The notes under the pieces: model-generated
What the model was told of the DNA's origin: nothing
Databases searched by the model: none
The model's input: only the letters and a program-made list of their open reading frames with translations
DNA from: Atlantibacter hermannii
Lineage (GTDB): Bacteria; Pseudomonadota; Gammaproteobacteria; Enterobacterales; Enterobacteriaceae
Reading direction: 5' to 3'
Length of the DNA: 64,000 nt
NCBI GenBank assembly: GCA_900635495.1
Contig: LR134136.1
Coordinates: 806,001-870,000, forward strand
Made by a program: the position numbers and the translations under genes
Shown here: piece by piece, positions 35,438-45,092 of the stretch
Layout: every line of letters begins with the position of its first letter
Position numbering within the stretch: the stretch's first letter is position 1

Positions 35438-37837
35438 TTACTTCGCGTCATCCGGCAGGGCGAAGGCAACAATATAGTCACCCATCTTCGTCCCGAATGA
35501 GCCGTGTCCACCGGCGGAAATCACCACGTACTGCTTACCGTTGACCTCATAGGTCATCGGCGTGGCCTGACCACCCGCTGGGAGACGGCCTTCCCATAGT
35601 TTCTCACCGTTCGTCATGTTATAGGCGCGCAGATAGTTATCTGCGGTTGCGCCGATAAACAGCACGTTACCCGCCGTGGAGATTGGGCCGCCGAGCATCG
35701 GCATACCAAGGTTGAACGGCAGCGGGAACGGCAACGAGAACGGCAGGCTGTCACGCGGCGTACCGATGCGTTTTTTCCATACCACTTCGTTGGTTTTCAG
35801 ATCCAGCGCTGAGATGTAGCCCCAGGCAGGCTGCTTACACGGCAGACCAAACGGCGACAGGAACGGATTCAGCGTCACGCCATAAGGCACGCCATACTGC
35901 GGCTGAATACCGGTTTCCTGGCCGCTGGCGGCATGTGGCGGATCGGAAGGTTCCATCGGATTATCCGGGCCGCGCGGCATCAGTTTTGATACGAACGGCA
36001 GGGCAATCGGGTTGGCAATCGCCACCTGACGGTTCTGATCGACGGAAATACCGCCCCATTCGAACATCCCCAGGTTGCCCGGGAAAACCAGCGTGCCTTG
36101 CTCAGACGGCGGGGTGAAAATCCCCTCGTAACGCATCTGGTGGAACATTACGCGGCACACCAGCTGGTCGAACATGGTGGCGCCCCACATATCCGCGCCG
36201 GACAGATCTTTAGTCGGACGGAAGCTCAGGTCAGAGAACGGCTGCGTCGGGGAGAGACGGTCGCCTTTCGCCGGGCCTTGCGGGACCGGTTTTTCCGGGG
36301 CCGGAACCACCAGTTTGCCGTCGCGGCGATCCAGCACGAAGATGTTGCCGGTTTTCGCCGGGGCATAAATGACCGGAACCACGTTGCCATTCTTGTCGGT
36401 AATATCCGCAAGCGTTGGCTGGGACGGCATATCCATGTCCCACAGATCGTGATGAACGGTCTGATAAGACCAGGCCAGTTTACCGGTAGAGGCATTCAGC
36501 GCCAGGATGGAACTGGCATAACGCTCCTGCTCAGGGGTGCGGTTGCCGCCCCAGATATCCGGCGTGCTTACGCCCATCGGCAGGTAAACGAGGTCCAGTT
36601 TGGCATCGTAGGCGGCAGGCGCCCAGGAGTTCGGCGAGTTCAGCGTAAAGTGATGCTCATCCGCCGGAATGGCGTTGGGATCTTTCGCGCCGGGATCGAA
36701 CGCCCAGAGCAAATCGCCGGTGTTCACATCGAAACCGCGAATCACGCCGGAAGGCTCACGCGTTGAGTAGTTATCCGTTACAGCACCTGCAATCACGATA
36801 ACTTTATCGGTCACAATCGGCGGCGACGTCGGCTCATACATGCCTGGCGTGGTTACCGGTTGATTGGTTTGCAGGTTAAGAATGCCTTTATTAGCGAAGG
36901 TTTCGCACAGCTTGCCGTTGTCGGCGTTGAGCGCGAACAGACGACCATCGTTGACCGGCAGAATGATACGGCGCGGGCAATCCGCGACCACATCGGGGCT
37001 GGCGGTTTCGGCGCGCGCTTCATGATAGGAGACGCCACGGCAGGTGACGTGCTGGAACGATGGATTGGTATTCAGCTGTGGATCGAAATGCCACTTCTCT
37101 TTACCGGTCGCGGCGTCGAGCGCAAACAAACGCTGATGCGCGCTGCACAGATAGAGCGTATCGCCAACCTTGATCGGCGTAACCTCATTGGTGATTTCAC
37201 CCGGATCGTTCGGCATTTTTACGTCACCGGTCTGGAAGGACCACGCTTCTTTCAGCTGGTGAACGTTATCCGCATTGATTTGCTTCAGCGGAGAATAACG
37301 TTGCCCTTCCTGATTGCGCCCGTAAGCCGGCCAGTCGCCATCCGGAATAGCCGGAGCTGCGGTGGTGGCCGCCGTCGCATCGGTTTTCAGCGTGCCGTTG
37401 ATCTCTTGCGGGTCGTTGAAAATCGCCCATCCGAGGATACCGGCGGTGATAATCAACGTCACCATCATTGAGGGGAGGGCCGGACGAGAGATAACGGGCA
37501 GTTTGCGCCAGACAAAGGGCAGGATCAGCCAGATGCCGAAGAAGACCAGAATGTCGCAGCGCGGAGTCAGTGCCCAGAAATCGAAGCCGACTTCCCAGAT
37601 GGACCACAGCATCGTGGCAAGCAATAATGCCGCGTATAACCATAGTGCGGCCTGCTTACCGCGCCAGAGCAGCCAGGCAACGCCTGACATGACCAGGCCT
37701 GCGATAGGATAATACCAGGAACCGCCTAATGTGATTAACCACACCCCGCCAATGAATAAATACAGCCCGCACAAAACTGCGAACAGGGCTGTTAGCACCA
37801 CAATTAGTGATGATTGTTTATGTTTTGTTTCCGCCAT
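35438..37837 (-). CDS. gcd: Quinoprotein (PQQ) glucose dehydrogenase, membrane bound
   Basis: Gcd oxidises glucose to gluconolactone at the outer face of the inner membrane and feeds electrons to ubiquinone, using PQQ. The 799-residue product has five N-terminal membrane helices (about residues 10-140) and then an eight-bladed propeller with DWPAYGRNQEGQRYSPL, GDTLYLCSAHQRLFALDAATGKEKW and the C-terminal AGGHGSFGTKMGDYIVAFALP. The ATG at 37837 is used, not the in-frame GTG two codons upstream. No PQQ synthesis genes are in this window, so the cell may depend on a pqq operon elsewhere or on external PQQ. Confidence 0.96.
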   Translation of the reverse strand: MAETKHKQSSLIVVLTALFAVLCGLYLFIGGVWLITLGGSWYYPIAGLVMSGVAWLLWRGKQAALWLYAALLLATMLWSIWEVGFDFWALTPRCDILVFFGIWLILPFVWRKLPVISRPALPSMMVTLIITAGILGWAIFNDPQEINGTLKTDATAATTAAPAIPDGDWPAYGRNQEGQRYSPLKQINADNVHQLKEAWSFQTGDVKMPNDPGEITNEVTPIKVGDTLYLCSAHQRLFALDAATGKEKWHFDPQLNTNPSFQHVTCRGVSYHEARAETASPDVVADCPRRIILPVNDGRLFALNADNGKLCETFANKGILNLQTNQPVTTPGMYEPTSPPIVTDKVIVIAGAVTDNYSTREPSGVIRGFDVNTGDLLWAFDPGAKDPNAIPADEHHFTLNSPNSWAPAAYDAKLDLVYLPMGVSTPDIWGGNRTPEQERYASSILALNASTGKLAWSYQTVHHDLWDMDMPSQPTLADITDKNGNVVPVIYAPAKTGNIFVLDRRDGKLVVPAPEKPVPQGPAKGDRLSPTQPFSDLSFRPTKDLSGADMWGATMFDQLVCRVMFHQMRYEGIFTPPSEQGTLVFPGNLGMFEWGGISVDQNRQVAIANPIALPFVSKLMPRGPDNPMEPSDPPHAASGQETGIQPQYGVPYGVTLNPFLSPFGLPCKQPAWGYISALDLKTNEVVWKKRIGTPRDSLPFSLPFPLPFNLGMPMLGGPISTAGNVLFIGATADNYLRAYNMTNGEKLWEGRLPAGGQATPMTYEVNGKQYVVISAGGHGSFGTKMGDYIVAFALPDDAK

Positions 37838-38030
37838 AATCACACTCTTAATTTTTTAGTAGCAAGTAATTATAGTTATTAACAAGTGTGATCTTAATCA
37901 CAAAAAGAGCTTTTTTTCAGAATGCGTCCCGGGGCGATAATTACTGTTATACTGCCTGCCTTACGAATTAGTGTTGGCGGATGACGCGTCGGCATTTAAT
38001 GATTTATTTTTAAATCATATGGTTAGTGAT

Positions 38031-38567
38031 ATGAAACATACTGTTGAAGTGATGATCTCCGAAGCGGAGATTAAAGCGCGTATTGTTGAACTGGGGCGTC
38101 AGATTACTGAACGCTATCGCGACAGCGGCAGTGAAATGGTACTGGTGGGCCTGCTGCGCGGTTCGTTCATGTTTATGGCCGATCTGTGTCGTGAAGTACA
38201 GGTAGGGCATGAAGTCGATTTTATGACCGCATCCAGCTATGGCAGCGGCATGTCCTCTACCCGTGATGTGAAAATCTTAAAAGATCTGGATGAAGATATT
38301 CGCGGCAAAGACGTATTGATCGTGGAAGACATCATCGACTCCGGGAATACCCTGTCGAAAGTGCGTGAGATTTTAAGCCTGCGCGAGCCGAAATCCCTGG
38401 CGATTTGTACGCTGCTGGATAAGCCGTCGCGTCGTGAAGTGAATGTGAACGTGGAATTTATCGGTTTCTCAATCCCCGATGAGTTCGTGGTGGGTTACGG
38501 TATTGATTATGCCCAGCGCTATCGCCATTTACCCTATATCGGTAAAGTCGTTCTGCTGGATGAATAA
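38031..38567 (+). CDS. hpt: Hypoxanthine phosphoribosyltransferase
   Basis: Hpt salvages hypoxanthine (and less well guanine) with PRPP. The 178-residue product begins MKHTVEVMISEAEIKARIVELG and has the PRPP-binding loop VLIVEDIIDSGNTLS and GYGIDYAQRYRHLPYIGKV near the C-terminus. The ATG at 38031 matches the usual E. coli start; ATG at 38019 (MVSDMKHTV) is an alternative, and neither has a strong ribosome site. It is divergent from gcd. Confidence 0.95.
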   Translation: MKHTVEVMISEAEIKARIVELGRQITERYRDSGSEMVLVGLLRGSFMFMADLCREVQVGHEVDFMTASSYGSGMSSTRDVKILKDLDEDIRGKDVLIVEDIIDSGNTLSKVREILSLREPKSLAICTLLDKPSRREVNVNVEFIGFSIPDEFVVGYGIDYAQRYRHLPYIGKVVLLDE

Positions 38568-38568
38568 C

Positions 38569-38590
38569 AAAAGGGGCCGCGGCCCCTTTT
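38569..38590. terminator. Bidirectional terminator between hpt and can
   Basis: AAAAGGGGCCGCGGCCCCTTTT is a perfect 22-bp palindrome between the convergent hpt and can, with A and T runs on both flanks. Confidence 0.85.
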
Positions 38591-38593
38591 AGA

Positions 38594-39256
38594 TTATTTA
38601 TGACTGGTATGCGTCTGCGTCAGGTTGCAGATGCCGTTGCGATAGCGCTGTTCAAGCGTTTCGCGGTTGGTGGCGGTCACGTCCAGATCGCGCAGCAAGC
38701 CGTCGTGAATACCGTAGGCCCAGCCGTGAATCGTCACTTTCTGGCCGCGTTTCCACGCTGACTGCATAATGGTGGAGTGGCCAAGGTTGTACACTTGTTC
38801 CATCACGTTCAGTTCACACAGCGTATCCAGACGACGTTCTTGCGGAATTTCGCCCAGCAGCGAGCTATGTTTGAACCAGATGTCACGAATGTGCAGCAGC
38901 CAGTTGTTGATTAAACCCAGCTCCGGGTTTTCAACCGCTGCCTGTACGCCGCCGCAGCCGTAGTGTCCACAAATGATAATGTGTTCAACTTCAAGGACAT
39001 CCACCGCGTACTGAACCACCGACAGGCAGTTAAGATCGGTATGGATGACGAGGTTGGCGACGTTACGGTGAACAAACAGCTCGCCCGGCTCAAGGCCGGT
39101 CAAACGTTCTGCGGGTACACGGCTATCGGAGCAGCCGATCCACAGAAAGCGCGGTTTCTGCGCTTGAGAAAGGCGTTCAAAAAAACCAGGATCTTCTTTC
39201 ACCAGCATGTTAGACCAGTGAGCGTTGTTGCTGATGAGTGTATCAATGTCTTTCAT
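38594..39256 (-). CDS. can: Beta-class carbonic anhydrase Can
   Basis: Can interconverts CO2 and bicarbonate and supplies bicarbonate for growth in air. The 220 residues equal E. coli Can (YadF). Zinc and active-site residues are C42, D44 and R46 in GCSDSRVP and the His and Cys of ICGHYGCGGVQ. It is divergent from yadG across a 107-base spacer. Confidence 0.97.
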   Translation of the reverse strand: MKDIDTLISNNAHWSNMLVKEDPGFFERLSQAQKPRFLWIGCSDSRVPAERLTGLEPGELFVHRNVANLVIHTDLNCLSVVQYAVDVLEVEHIIICGHYGCGGVQAAVENPELGLINNWLLHIRDIWFKHSSLLGEIPQERRLDTLCELNVMEQVYNLGHSTIMQSAWKRGQKVTIHGWAYGIHDGLLRDLDVTATNRETLEQRYRNGICNLTQTHTSHK

Positions 39257-39363
39257 TTAGGTTAACGACCTGTAACCGAAGGATTGCGTTGATGTAATAT
39301 AGGACAACTCAATTATTTTTTAAACACCATAACTTTTGTGTGATACAAGGTAACTGTATATCC

Positions 39364-40290
39364 ATGACAATTGCATTGGAACTGGAAGGATTAAAAAAAA
39401 CCTACCCCGGCGGCGTAAAAGCCTTACGCGGCATTGATTTACAGGTTGAAGCGGGCGATTTCTACGCGCTGCTTGGCCCCAACGGCGCCGGTAAATCAAC
39501 CACTATTGGGATAATCAGTTCGCTGGTAAACAAATCCTCCGGGCGCGTGAGGGTGTTTGGTTATGACCTCGAAAAAGACGTGGTCAACGCCAAACGCCAG
39601 TTGGGCCTGGTCCCCCAGGAATTCAACTTCAACCCGTTCGAAACGGTGCAGCAGATCGTGGTCAACCAGGCCGGTTACTACGGCGTCGAGCGCAAAGAGG
39701 CGGTTGAACGTAGCGAAAAATACCTGAATCAGCTCGATTTGTGGGAAAAACGCAACGAACGCGCGCGGATGCTCTCAGGCGGTATGAAGCGCCGGTTAAT
39801 GATCGCCCGTGCGTTAATGCATGAGCCTAAGCTGCTGATCCTGGATGAACCCACTGCCGGGGTAGACATCGAACTGCGCCGTTCTATGTGGGGCTTCCTG
39901 AAGGACCTCAATGATAAAGGCACTACCATCATCCTTACCACGCACTATCTGGAAGAAGCGGAAATGCTGTGCCGTAATATCGGCATTATCCAGCGCGGCG
40001 AACTGGTAGAAAACACTTCCATGAAGGCGCTGCTCTCCAAACTGAAATCAGAAACCTTCATCCTTGATTTAGCCCCAAGAAGCCCGTTACCGAAGCTGGA
40101 AGGCTATCAGTACCGTCTGATGGATACCTCAACGCTGGAAGTGGAAGTCTTGCGCGAGCAGGGAATTAACAGCGTCTTCAACCAACTGACCGCGCAGGGT
40201 ATTCAGGTGCTGAGTATGCGTAATAAAGCCAACCGTCTGGAGGAGTTGTTTGTGACCCTGGTGAATGATAAGCAAGGAGACCAAGCATGA
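39364..40290 (+). CDS. yadG: ABC-2 type exporter ATP-binding protein YadG
   Basis: The 308-residue product is the ATPase of a DrrA/NodI-type exporter. The Walker A motif GPNGAGKS lies at residues 38-45, the signature MLSGGMKRR in the middle, and Walker B LLILDEPTAGVD after it. Its substrate is unknown. The ATG at 39364 is used by homology. The yadH start overlaps its stop by ATGA, so both halves of the exporter are made together. Confidence 0.95.
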   Translation: MTIALELEGLKKTYPGGVKALRGIDLQVEAGDFYALLGPNGAGKSTTIGIISSLVNKSSGRVRVFGYDLEKDVVNAKRQLGLVPQEFNFNPFETVQQIVVNQAGYYGVERKEAVERSEKYLNQLDLWEKRNERARMLSGGMKRRLMIARALMHEPKLLILDEPTAGVDIELRRSMWGFLKDLNDKGTTIILTTHYLEEAEMLCRNIGIIQRGELVENTSMKALLSKLKSETFILDLAPRSPLPKLEGYQYRLMDTSTLEVEVLREQGINSVFNQLTAQGIQVLSMRNKANRLEELFVTLVNDKQGDQA

Positions 40291-41057
40291 TGCAGCTGTA
40301 TTGGGTGGCGCTGAAAAGCATCTGGGCCAAAGAGATCCACCGTTTCATGCGTATCTGGGTGCAAACCCTGGTTCCGCCCGTCATCACCATGACGCTTTAT
40401 TTCATCATCTTCGGTAATCTTATCGGCTCGCGCATCGGCGAAATGCATGGCTTCACCTACATGCAGTTTATCGTGCCGGGGCTGATTATGATGGCGGTGA
40501 TCACCAACGCTTACGCTAACGTTGCCTCGTCGTTTTTTAGCGCAAAATTCCAGCGCAATATCGAAGAGCTGTTAGTGGCACCGGTGCCGACTCATGTGAT
40601 TATTATTGGTTACGTGGGCGGCGGCGTGGCACGAGCGTTATGCGTCGGCGTGCTGGTCACGGCGATATCGCTGTTTTTCGTGCCGTTTCAGGTTCATTCA
40701 TGGCTTTTTGTTGGCGTTACGCTGCTGTTTACCGCGATTTTGTTCTCGCTGGCCGGGCTGCTTAATGCGGTGTTCGCCACAACCTTTGATGACATCAGCC
40801 TGATCCCGACCTTTGTGCTGACACCGTTAACCTATCTGGGCGGCGTATTTTACTCCCTGACACTGCTGCCGCCGTTCTGGCAGGCGCTGTCGCATCTCAA
40901 CCCCATCGTCTACATGATCAGCGGATTCCGGTACGGTTTCCTCGGCATCAATGATGTGCCGCTTGGTTTCACGATGGGCGTGCTGGTGGTGTTTATTCTG
41001 GCGTTTTATATTCTGTGCTGGTATCTCATCCAGCGTGGACGCGGGCTGCGCACCTGA
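40287..41057 (+). CDS. yadH: ABC-2 type exporter permease YadH
   Basis: A 256-residue inner-membrane protein with six hydrophobic segments and the ABC-2 signature near the end (LTYLGGVFYSLTLLPPFWQALSHLNPIVYMISGFRYGF). It partners YadG; the substrate is unknown. The start ATG-ATG at 40287 overlaps the yadG stop. A terminator follows. Confidence 0.95.
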   Translation: MMQLYWVALKSIWAKEIHRFMRIWVQTLVPPVITMTLYFIIFGNLIGSRIGEMHGFTYMQFIVPGLIMMAVITNAYANVASSFFSAKFQRNIEELLVAPVPTHVIIIGYVGGGVARALCVGVLVTAISLFFVPFQVHSWLFVGVTLLFTAILFSLAGLLNAVFATTFDDISLIPTFVLTPLTYLGGVFYSLTLLPPFWQALSHLNPIVYMISGFRYGFLGINDVPLGFTMGVLVVFILAFYILCWYLIQRGRGLRT

Positions 41058-41080
41058 TCCGCGACCTGTTCAGATAAAAT

Positions 41081-41110
41081 AAGGCCCTCATCACGAGGGC
41101 CTTTTGTTTT
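41081..41110 (+). terminator. Rho-independent terminator of yadGH
   Basis: AAGGCCCTC/GAGGGCCTT stem with a four-base loop followed by TTTGTTTT. Confidence 0.85.
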
Positions 41111-41180
41111 CTCATGATTAGGGTCACAGCGGCCTGTGCTCACTCCGCTAAACTACTCCTTTTGGAGAGGGGTATCGCAA

Positions 41181-41612
41181 ATGCTGGGATGGGTCATCGC
41201 CTGTCATGACGACAAGGCGCAATGCATACTCGAACAACTGGAAAAACGCTTTGGTCATATCCCGCAATGCCGGGTGGTGAACTACTGGAAAGGCATTGGC
41301 ACCAACATGCTCAGCAGAATGATGTGCGATGCGCTGCATCATGCGGATTCAGGCGATGGCGTGATTTTCCTGACCGACTGCAACGGCGGCGCGCCGTATC
41401 GGGTCGCCGCGTTAATGAGCCACAAGCATAATAATTGCGAAGTGATTTCCGGCGTGTCGTTAAATCTTCTGAGTGAACTCTATCCGCTGCGCTTTTGCTT
41501 AAGCAGCCGCGCATTTCGCCATACCATCGTTGAACGTGGCGGAGAAGGCGTCAGCAGTCTCTGGCACCAGCAACAAAAGAATCCTCCTTTCGTGCTGCTC
41601 CATCATGCCTAA
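41181..41612 (+). CDS. yadI: PTS EIIA-like protein YadI
   Basis: A 143-residue protein of the mannose-type EIIA fold. It starts MLGWVIACHDDKAQCILEQLEK; the histidine H9 stands where EIIA-Man is phosphorylated. LSRMMCDALHHADSGDGVIFLTD and GAPYRVAALMSHKHNNCEVISGV follow the EIIA-Man pattern. No EIIB/C/D genes adjoin, so it is a lone PTS component whose partner is unknown. The ATG at 41181 has GGAGAGG upstream; in-frame sequence to 41136 is not used. E. coli YadI is similar (146 residues). Confidence 0.9.
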   Translation: MLGWVIACHDDKAQCILEQLEKRFGHIPQCRVVNYWKGIGTNMLSRMMCDALHHADSGDGVIFLTDCNGGAPYRVAALMSHKHNNCEVISGVSLNLLSELYPLRFCLSSRAFRHTIVERGGEGVSSLWHQQQKNPPFVLLHHA

Positions 41613-41690
41613 CGACGCGTTTAGCGCTTGGTCTGCATGGCACTTTTTGACAAAATAAGCGCAACCTTTCCCGAGCCGCTTCCATTCCCT

Positions 41691-42938
41691 ATGCTGATAC
41701 GTCTGATGTTCTGCTTTGTGCTGTTTGTGGCTGGGCCAGCTGGGGCGATTCTGGTCAATCCATCGTTTAACCCGCCGCGCTATATGCAAACCACTGAAGA
41801 TGCCGATATCTGGGCACATATCGGCAACCGTGTGGTTTCAGTTGGTCGAATCGAAGAAGGGCAGGTGCTGGGCGTCGTCCAGACCGATGCCGACTATTAC
41901 GAATTCAGCTTTGGTTTCGGTATCGGTTTTATTGATAAGCAGCACCTGAAGCCGGTGGAAGGCAAACCGCCCATTCAGGATCGGCTGGGTGATTTGAATA
42001 AGCCGCTCAGCAACCAGAACCTGGTGACATGGCAGCCTGTTACGCTCTACAACGAGCCTGATAACAAAAGCGAGCCGTTGGGCGTACTGGCAGATAATCT
42101 GCGCTATCCGATTATTTCCCGTCTGAAAGACCGACTGAATCAAACCTGGTTTCAAATCCGCATTGGTAACCGACTGGCGTGGGTCAGCAGCCTCGATGCC
42201 CAGGAGGATAACGGCATCCCGGTACTGACATACCATCATATTCTGCGCGATGAAGAGAACACCCGTTTTCGTCATACCTCCACGACCACATCGGTGCGCG
42301 CTTTCAGCAACCAGATGACCTGGCTGCGCGATTTAGGCTACACCACGCTGACGATGTACCAGCTGGAAGGCTATATAAAAAACCGCATGAACCTGCCCGC
42401 GAGGGCGGTGGTGATCACCTTTGACGATGGTCTGAAGTCGGTGGCGCGCTATGCGTATCCGGTGCTGAAGCAGTACGGGTTCAAGGCCACGGCGTTTATT
42501 ATTTCCTCTCGTATCAAACGCCATCCGCAAAAATGGGATCCGAAGTTCCTGCAATTTATGAGTCTGTCGGAACTGCAATCCATCCAGGACGTGTTTGATA
42601 TTCAGTCCCACACCCATTTCCTGCACCGCATCGACGGGCTGCGCCATCCGATTTTGCTGAGCCGCAGTTATCACAACATTCTGTTTGACTTCGAGCGTTC
42701 GCGCCGGGCGCTGGCGCAGTTCAATCCGCATGTCCTGTATCTGTCGTATCCGTTTGGCGGCTATGATCAGAAAGCCGTGGACGCGGCGCGTGATGCCGGA
42801 TTTCATCTGGCAGTGACGACGGTAAAAGGCAAAGTGAAGCCGGGAGATGCCCCCTTCCTGCTGAAGCGGCTGTATATTCTGAGAACGGATTCGCTGGAAG
42901 AGATGGCGCGCTTGATCATTAACCAACCGCAGGGGTAA
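41691..42938 (+). CDS. yadE: Polysaccharide deacetylase family protein YadE
   Basis: A 415-residue exported protein: signal peptide (MLIRLMFCFVLFVAGPAGA, cut before ILVNPSFNPPRYM), an N-terminal SH3-like part, then a NodB-type deacetylase domain with ITFDDGLKS (catalytic Asp and metal ligand) and QSHTHFLH (metal histidines), and YLSYPFGGYD near the end. Its carbohydrate substrate is unknown; the conserved place next to panD is the same in E. coli. The start at 41691 is set by the signal peptide and homology; the ribosome site is weak. Confidence 0.92.
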   Translation: MLIRLMFCFVLFVAGPAGAILVNPSFNPPRYMQTTEDADIWAHIGNRVVSVGRIEEGQVLGVVQTDADYYEFSFGFGIGFIDKQHLKPVEGKPPIQDRLGDLNKPLSNQNLVTWQPVTLYNEPDNKSEPLGVLADNLRYPIISRLKDRLNQTWFQIRIGNRLAWVSSLDAQEDNGIPVLTYHHILRDEENTRFRHTSTTTSVRAFSNQMTWLRDLGYTTLTMYQLEGYIKNRMNLPARAVVITFDDGLKSVARYAYPVLKQYGFKATAFIISSRIKRHPQKWDPKFLQFMSLSELQSIQDVFDIQSHTHFLHRIDGLRHPILLSRSYHNILFDFERSRRALAQFNPHVLYLSYPFGGYDQKAVDAARDAGFHLAVTTVKGKVKPGDAPFLLKRLYILRTDSLEEMARLIINQPQG

Positions 42939-42989
42939 AGTAGGTCGCCGGTTATTTTAGGATTACTTACTAATTTTAAAGGGATTTAT

Positions 42990-43238
42990 ATGAAATCGTT
43001 ATTGGGGTTTGACACATTATTCACACCAAAAATGCTTGTGGTTTGTTACTGGTTGTCGATGATCGCGATCGTCATTGCCGGGCTAATCGCCATGAAAATC
43101 ACCGGATTCATAGTAGGCGCCACCACAATTATTTTGTCGTTGATTTTTTGCCGCGTCATGTATGAATTGCTCATGATTGCCTTCAAAAATAACGAATATC
43201 TGCGCAGAATTGCAGAAAACACGGGCGCTAAACACTGA
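42990..43238 (+). CDS. Small DUF4282-like membrane protein
   Basis: An 82-residue protein with two membrane helices (LVVCYWLSMIAIVIAGLIAM and FIVGATTIILSLIFCRVMYELLMI) and a short cytoplasmic tail. The pattern FDTLFTPKMLVVCYWL with the second helix ending CRVMYELLMIAFKNNEYLRRI fits the DUF4282 family. AAGGGATT upstream of the ATG is a usable ribosome site. Function unknown. It stands between yadE and panD, a place that is empty in my recollection of E. coli K-12. Confidence 0.8.
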   Translation: MKSLLGFDTLFTPKMLVVCYWLSMIAIVIAGLIAMKITGFIVGATTIILSLIFCRVMYELLMIAFKNNEYLRRIAENTGAKH

Positions 43239-43245
43239 CCCTGTT

Positions 43246-43271
43246 AAAAACACCCCTTCCGGGGTGTTTTT
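43246..43271. terminator. Bidirectional terminator between the DUF4282 gene and panD
   Basis: AAAAACACCCC/GGGGTGTTTTT with loop TTCC: a symmetric A/T-flanked hairpin between convergent genes. Confidence 0.9.
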
Positions 43272-43274
43272 GTA

Positions 43275-43655
43275 TCAGGCAACCTGAACCGGCACCGCTT
43301 TGGCAGTGCGTTTCATCTCATTATCACCATCAAAATACGCCACTTTGGGTTGCCAGCTGCGGGCCTGCTCATCCGGCATGGTGACATAGCTGGCGATAAT
43401 CAAAATGTCGCCCACGTCGGCGCAATGCGCCGCCGCACCGTTAACGGAAATGATTTTAGAACCGCGCTCGCCGGAAATCGCGTAGGTAGAAAAACGCTTA
43501 CCGTTGGTCACGTTGTAAATATCGATGGCTTCGTATTCCAGAATGCCAGCCGCTTCAAGAAAATCCTGATCAATGGCGCAGGAACCTTCATAGTGCAAGT
43601 CTGCCTGAGTCACTTTGACGCGATGCAGTTTGCCCTGCAACATTGTACGAATCAT
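43275..43655 (-). CDS. panD: Aspartate 1-decarboxylase proenzyme
   Basis: PanD makes beta-alanine from aspartate for pantothenate. The 126-residue proenzyme cuts itself between G24 and S25 (LHYEGSCAID) to form a pyruvoyl group. MIRTMLQGKLHRVKVTQADLHYEGS and ISVNGAAAHC are conserved. In E. coli yadD lies between panD and panC; here only 107 bases without a gene separate them. Confidence 0.97.
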   Translation of the reverse strand: MIRTMLQGKLHRVKVTQADLHYEGSCAIDQDFLEAAGILEYEAIDIYNVTNGKRFSTYAISGERGSKIISVNGAAAHCADVGDILIIASYVTMPDEQARSWQPKVAYFDGDNEMKRTAKAVPVQVA

Positions 43656-43762
43656 AAATTTAACCCTGTCTACACCAACACTGTCAGAGCGGGGAAGCCC
43701 GCCCCAGGAATTTTACCCGGGCAGTATTGCCCGTTTTAAAATCGCTGTCTATCCCCGCTCCG

Positions 43763-44614
43763 CTACGCCAGAACCACCGTCAAATTATCAATTAAACGGG
43801 CCTGGCCGAGCCACGCAGCCATCAGCACCACGGCACGCTGGCTTTGCGGGGTCAGTTCCAACAGCGTATCGGCATCGCGGATTTGCAAGTCATCGCTACG
43901 GAAGCCTTTTTCATTAAGCTCCCGTGCCGCAATCGCCAGCATCTCTTCCACATCCCGCTCGCCAGCCTGCAATTTCTGGCCGATGTTATTCATCACCTGG
44001 CTCAGGCCCGGTGCGATTTTACGCTGGTCGCTGGTGAGATAGCCGTTGCGCGAGCTGAGGGCCAGGCCGTCTTTAGCACGCACAGTGGGCACGCCGACGA
44101 TATCAATGTCATAGCTCATATCGGCGACCATTTTGCGGATCAGCGCCAACTGCTGGTAATCCTTTTCGCCAAAGCAGGCGATGTCCGGCTGCACAAGGTT
44201 AAACAGCTTACTGACTACGGTGGAGACACCACGGAAATGGCCTGGTCGGCTCGCGCCCTCCAGCATTGTGGAGATGACCGGCACGTCGACGAAGGTTTGA
44301 TCGAGCATGCCGTGCGGGTAGACTTCTTCCGGCGTGGGGGAAAAAACGAGATCCACGCCGCGGCGGTTCAGTTTTTCACAGTCATCCTGAAGGGTGCGTG
44401 GGTAACGCGCCAGGTCGTCCGGACGATCGAACTGCATCGGATTGACGAAAATGCTTACCACAACCACATCGGCCCGCGCTTTCGCCTCATCAACCAGCTT
44501 CATATGACCGTCATGAAGGTTTCCCATTGTCGGTACCAGCGCAATCCGTTTGCCTTCAAGGCGCAGACGACGAATTTGCTGGCGCAGCAGCGGTATGGTT
44601 TCAATAATCAACAC
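43763..44614 (-). CDS. panC: Pantothenate synthetase
   Basis: PanC joins pantoate and beta-alanine with ATP. The 283-residue product begins at a GTG (44614) with CAGGAG eight bases upstream, giving (V/M)LIIETIPLLRQQIRRLR, which lines up with E. coli; in-frame sequence to 44680 is not used. The HIGH-like PTMGNLHDGHMKL and the ALSSRNGYL motif of the class I adenylyltransferase fold are present. In E. coli panB is immediately upstream; here a fimbrial gene intervenes. Confidence 0.96.
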   Translation of the reverse strand: MLIIETIPLLRQQIRRLRLEGKRIALVPTMGNLHDGHMKLVDEAKARADVVVVSIFVNPMQFDRPDDLARYPRTLQDDCEKLNRRGVDLVFSPTPEEVYPHGMLDQTFVDVPVISTMLEGASRPGHFRGVSTVVSKLFNLVQPDIACFGEKDYQQLALIRKMVADMSYDIDIVGVPTVRAKDGLALSSRNGYLTSDQRKIAPGLSQVMNNIGQKLQAGERDVEEMLAIAARELNEKGFRSDDLQIRDADTLLELTPQSQRAVVLMAAWLGQARLIDNLTVVLA

Positions 44615-45092
44615 GATCAAGACTCCTGTAGTGATAACAATGTGCTTGTGCGGATAGCTCCGGCATGACGATACGCACAATAGCGGTTTATCTCAATGCC
44701 TGGCATCGGGTTTGCTCAGGGTTTTAACCGCCATGCGAAGACGGTAAAGCGGCAGGGACGGTGATTCCCGCAAACGTTCTATTTATTCAAATCGCCAATA
44801 ATGAAGAACAATCATTAGGGTTTGTTTAGCGGGAACGCTTGTCTGATTATAAATATAATGAATGCAATGACAGAGCTCGCCGTCAAAAATAATAAAGACC
44901 GGGTCATATTTAGCGATTGCAGGGCATTATCGGTGAAGAATTAAAATAAAGTTTCAATAGAATAATAAAGTGCAATGAAAATAATACTTATTAATGGCGT
45001 GAATATATTAAGCGCCAGCATGATTGTTTTTCTACGCATCAGCCTGCGGATATTTGTCTCCGCAGAAACATTTTTTAATATGAGGACTTTTT
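44615..45092. other. AT-rich spacer between panC and the fimbrial gene
   Basis: This 478-base stretch is clearly richer in A+T than its surroundings, above all from 44760 to 45090. I see no gene with coding support: an in-frame opening from 44975 runs into the fimbrial gene in another frame without homology. It should carry the panC promoter (left) and that of the fimbrial gene (right). The base composition fits acquired DNA. Confidence 0.5.
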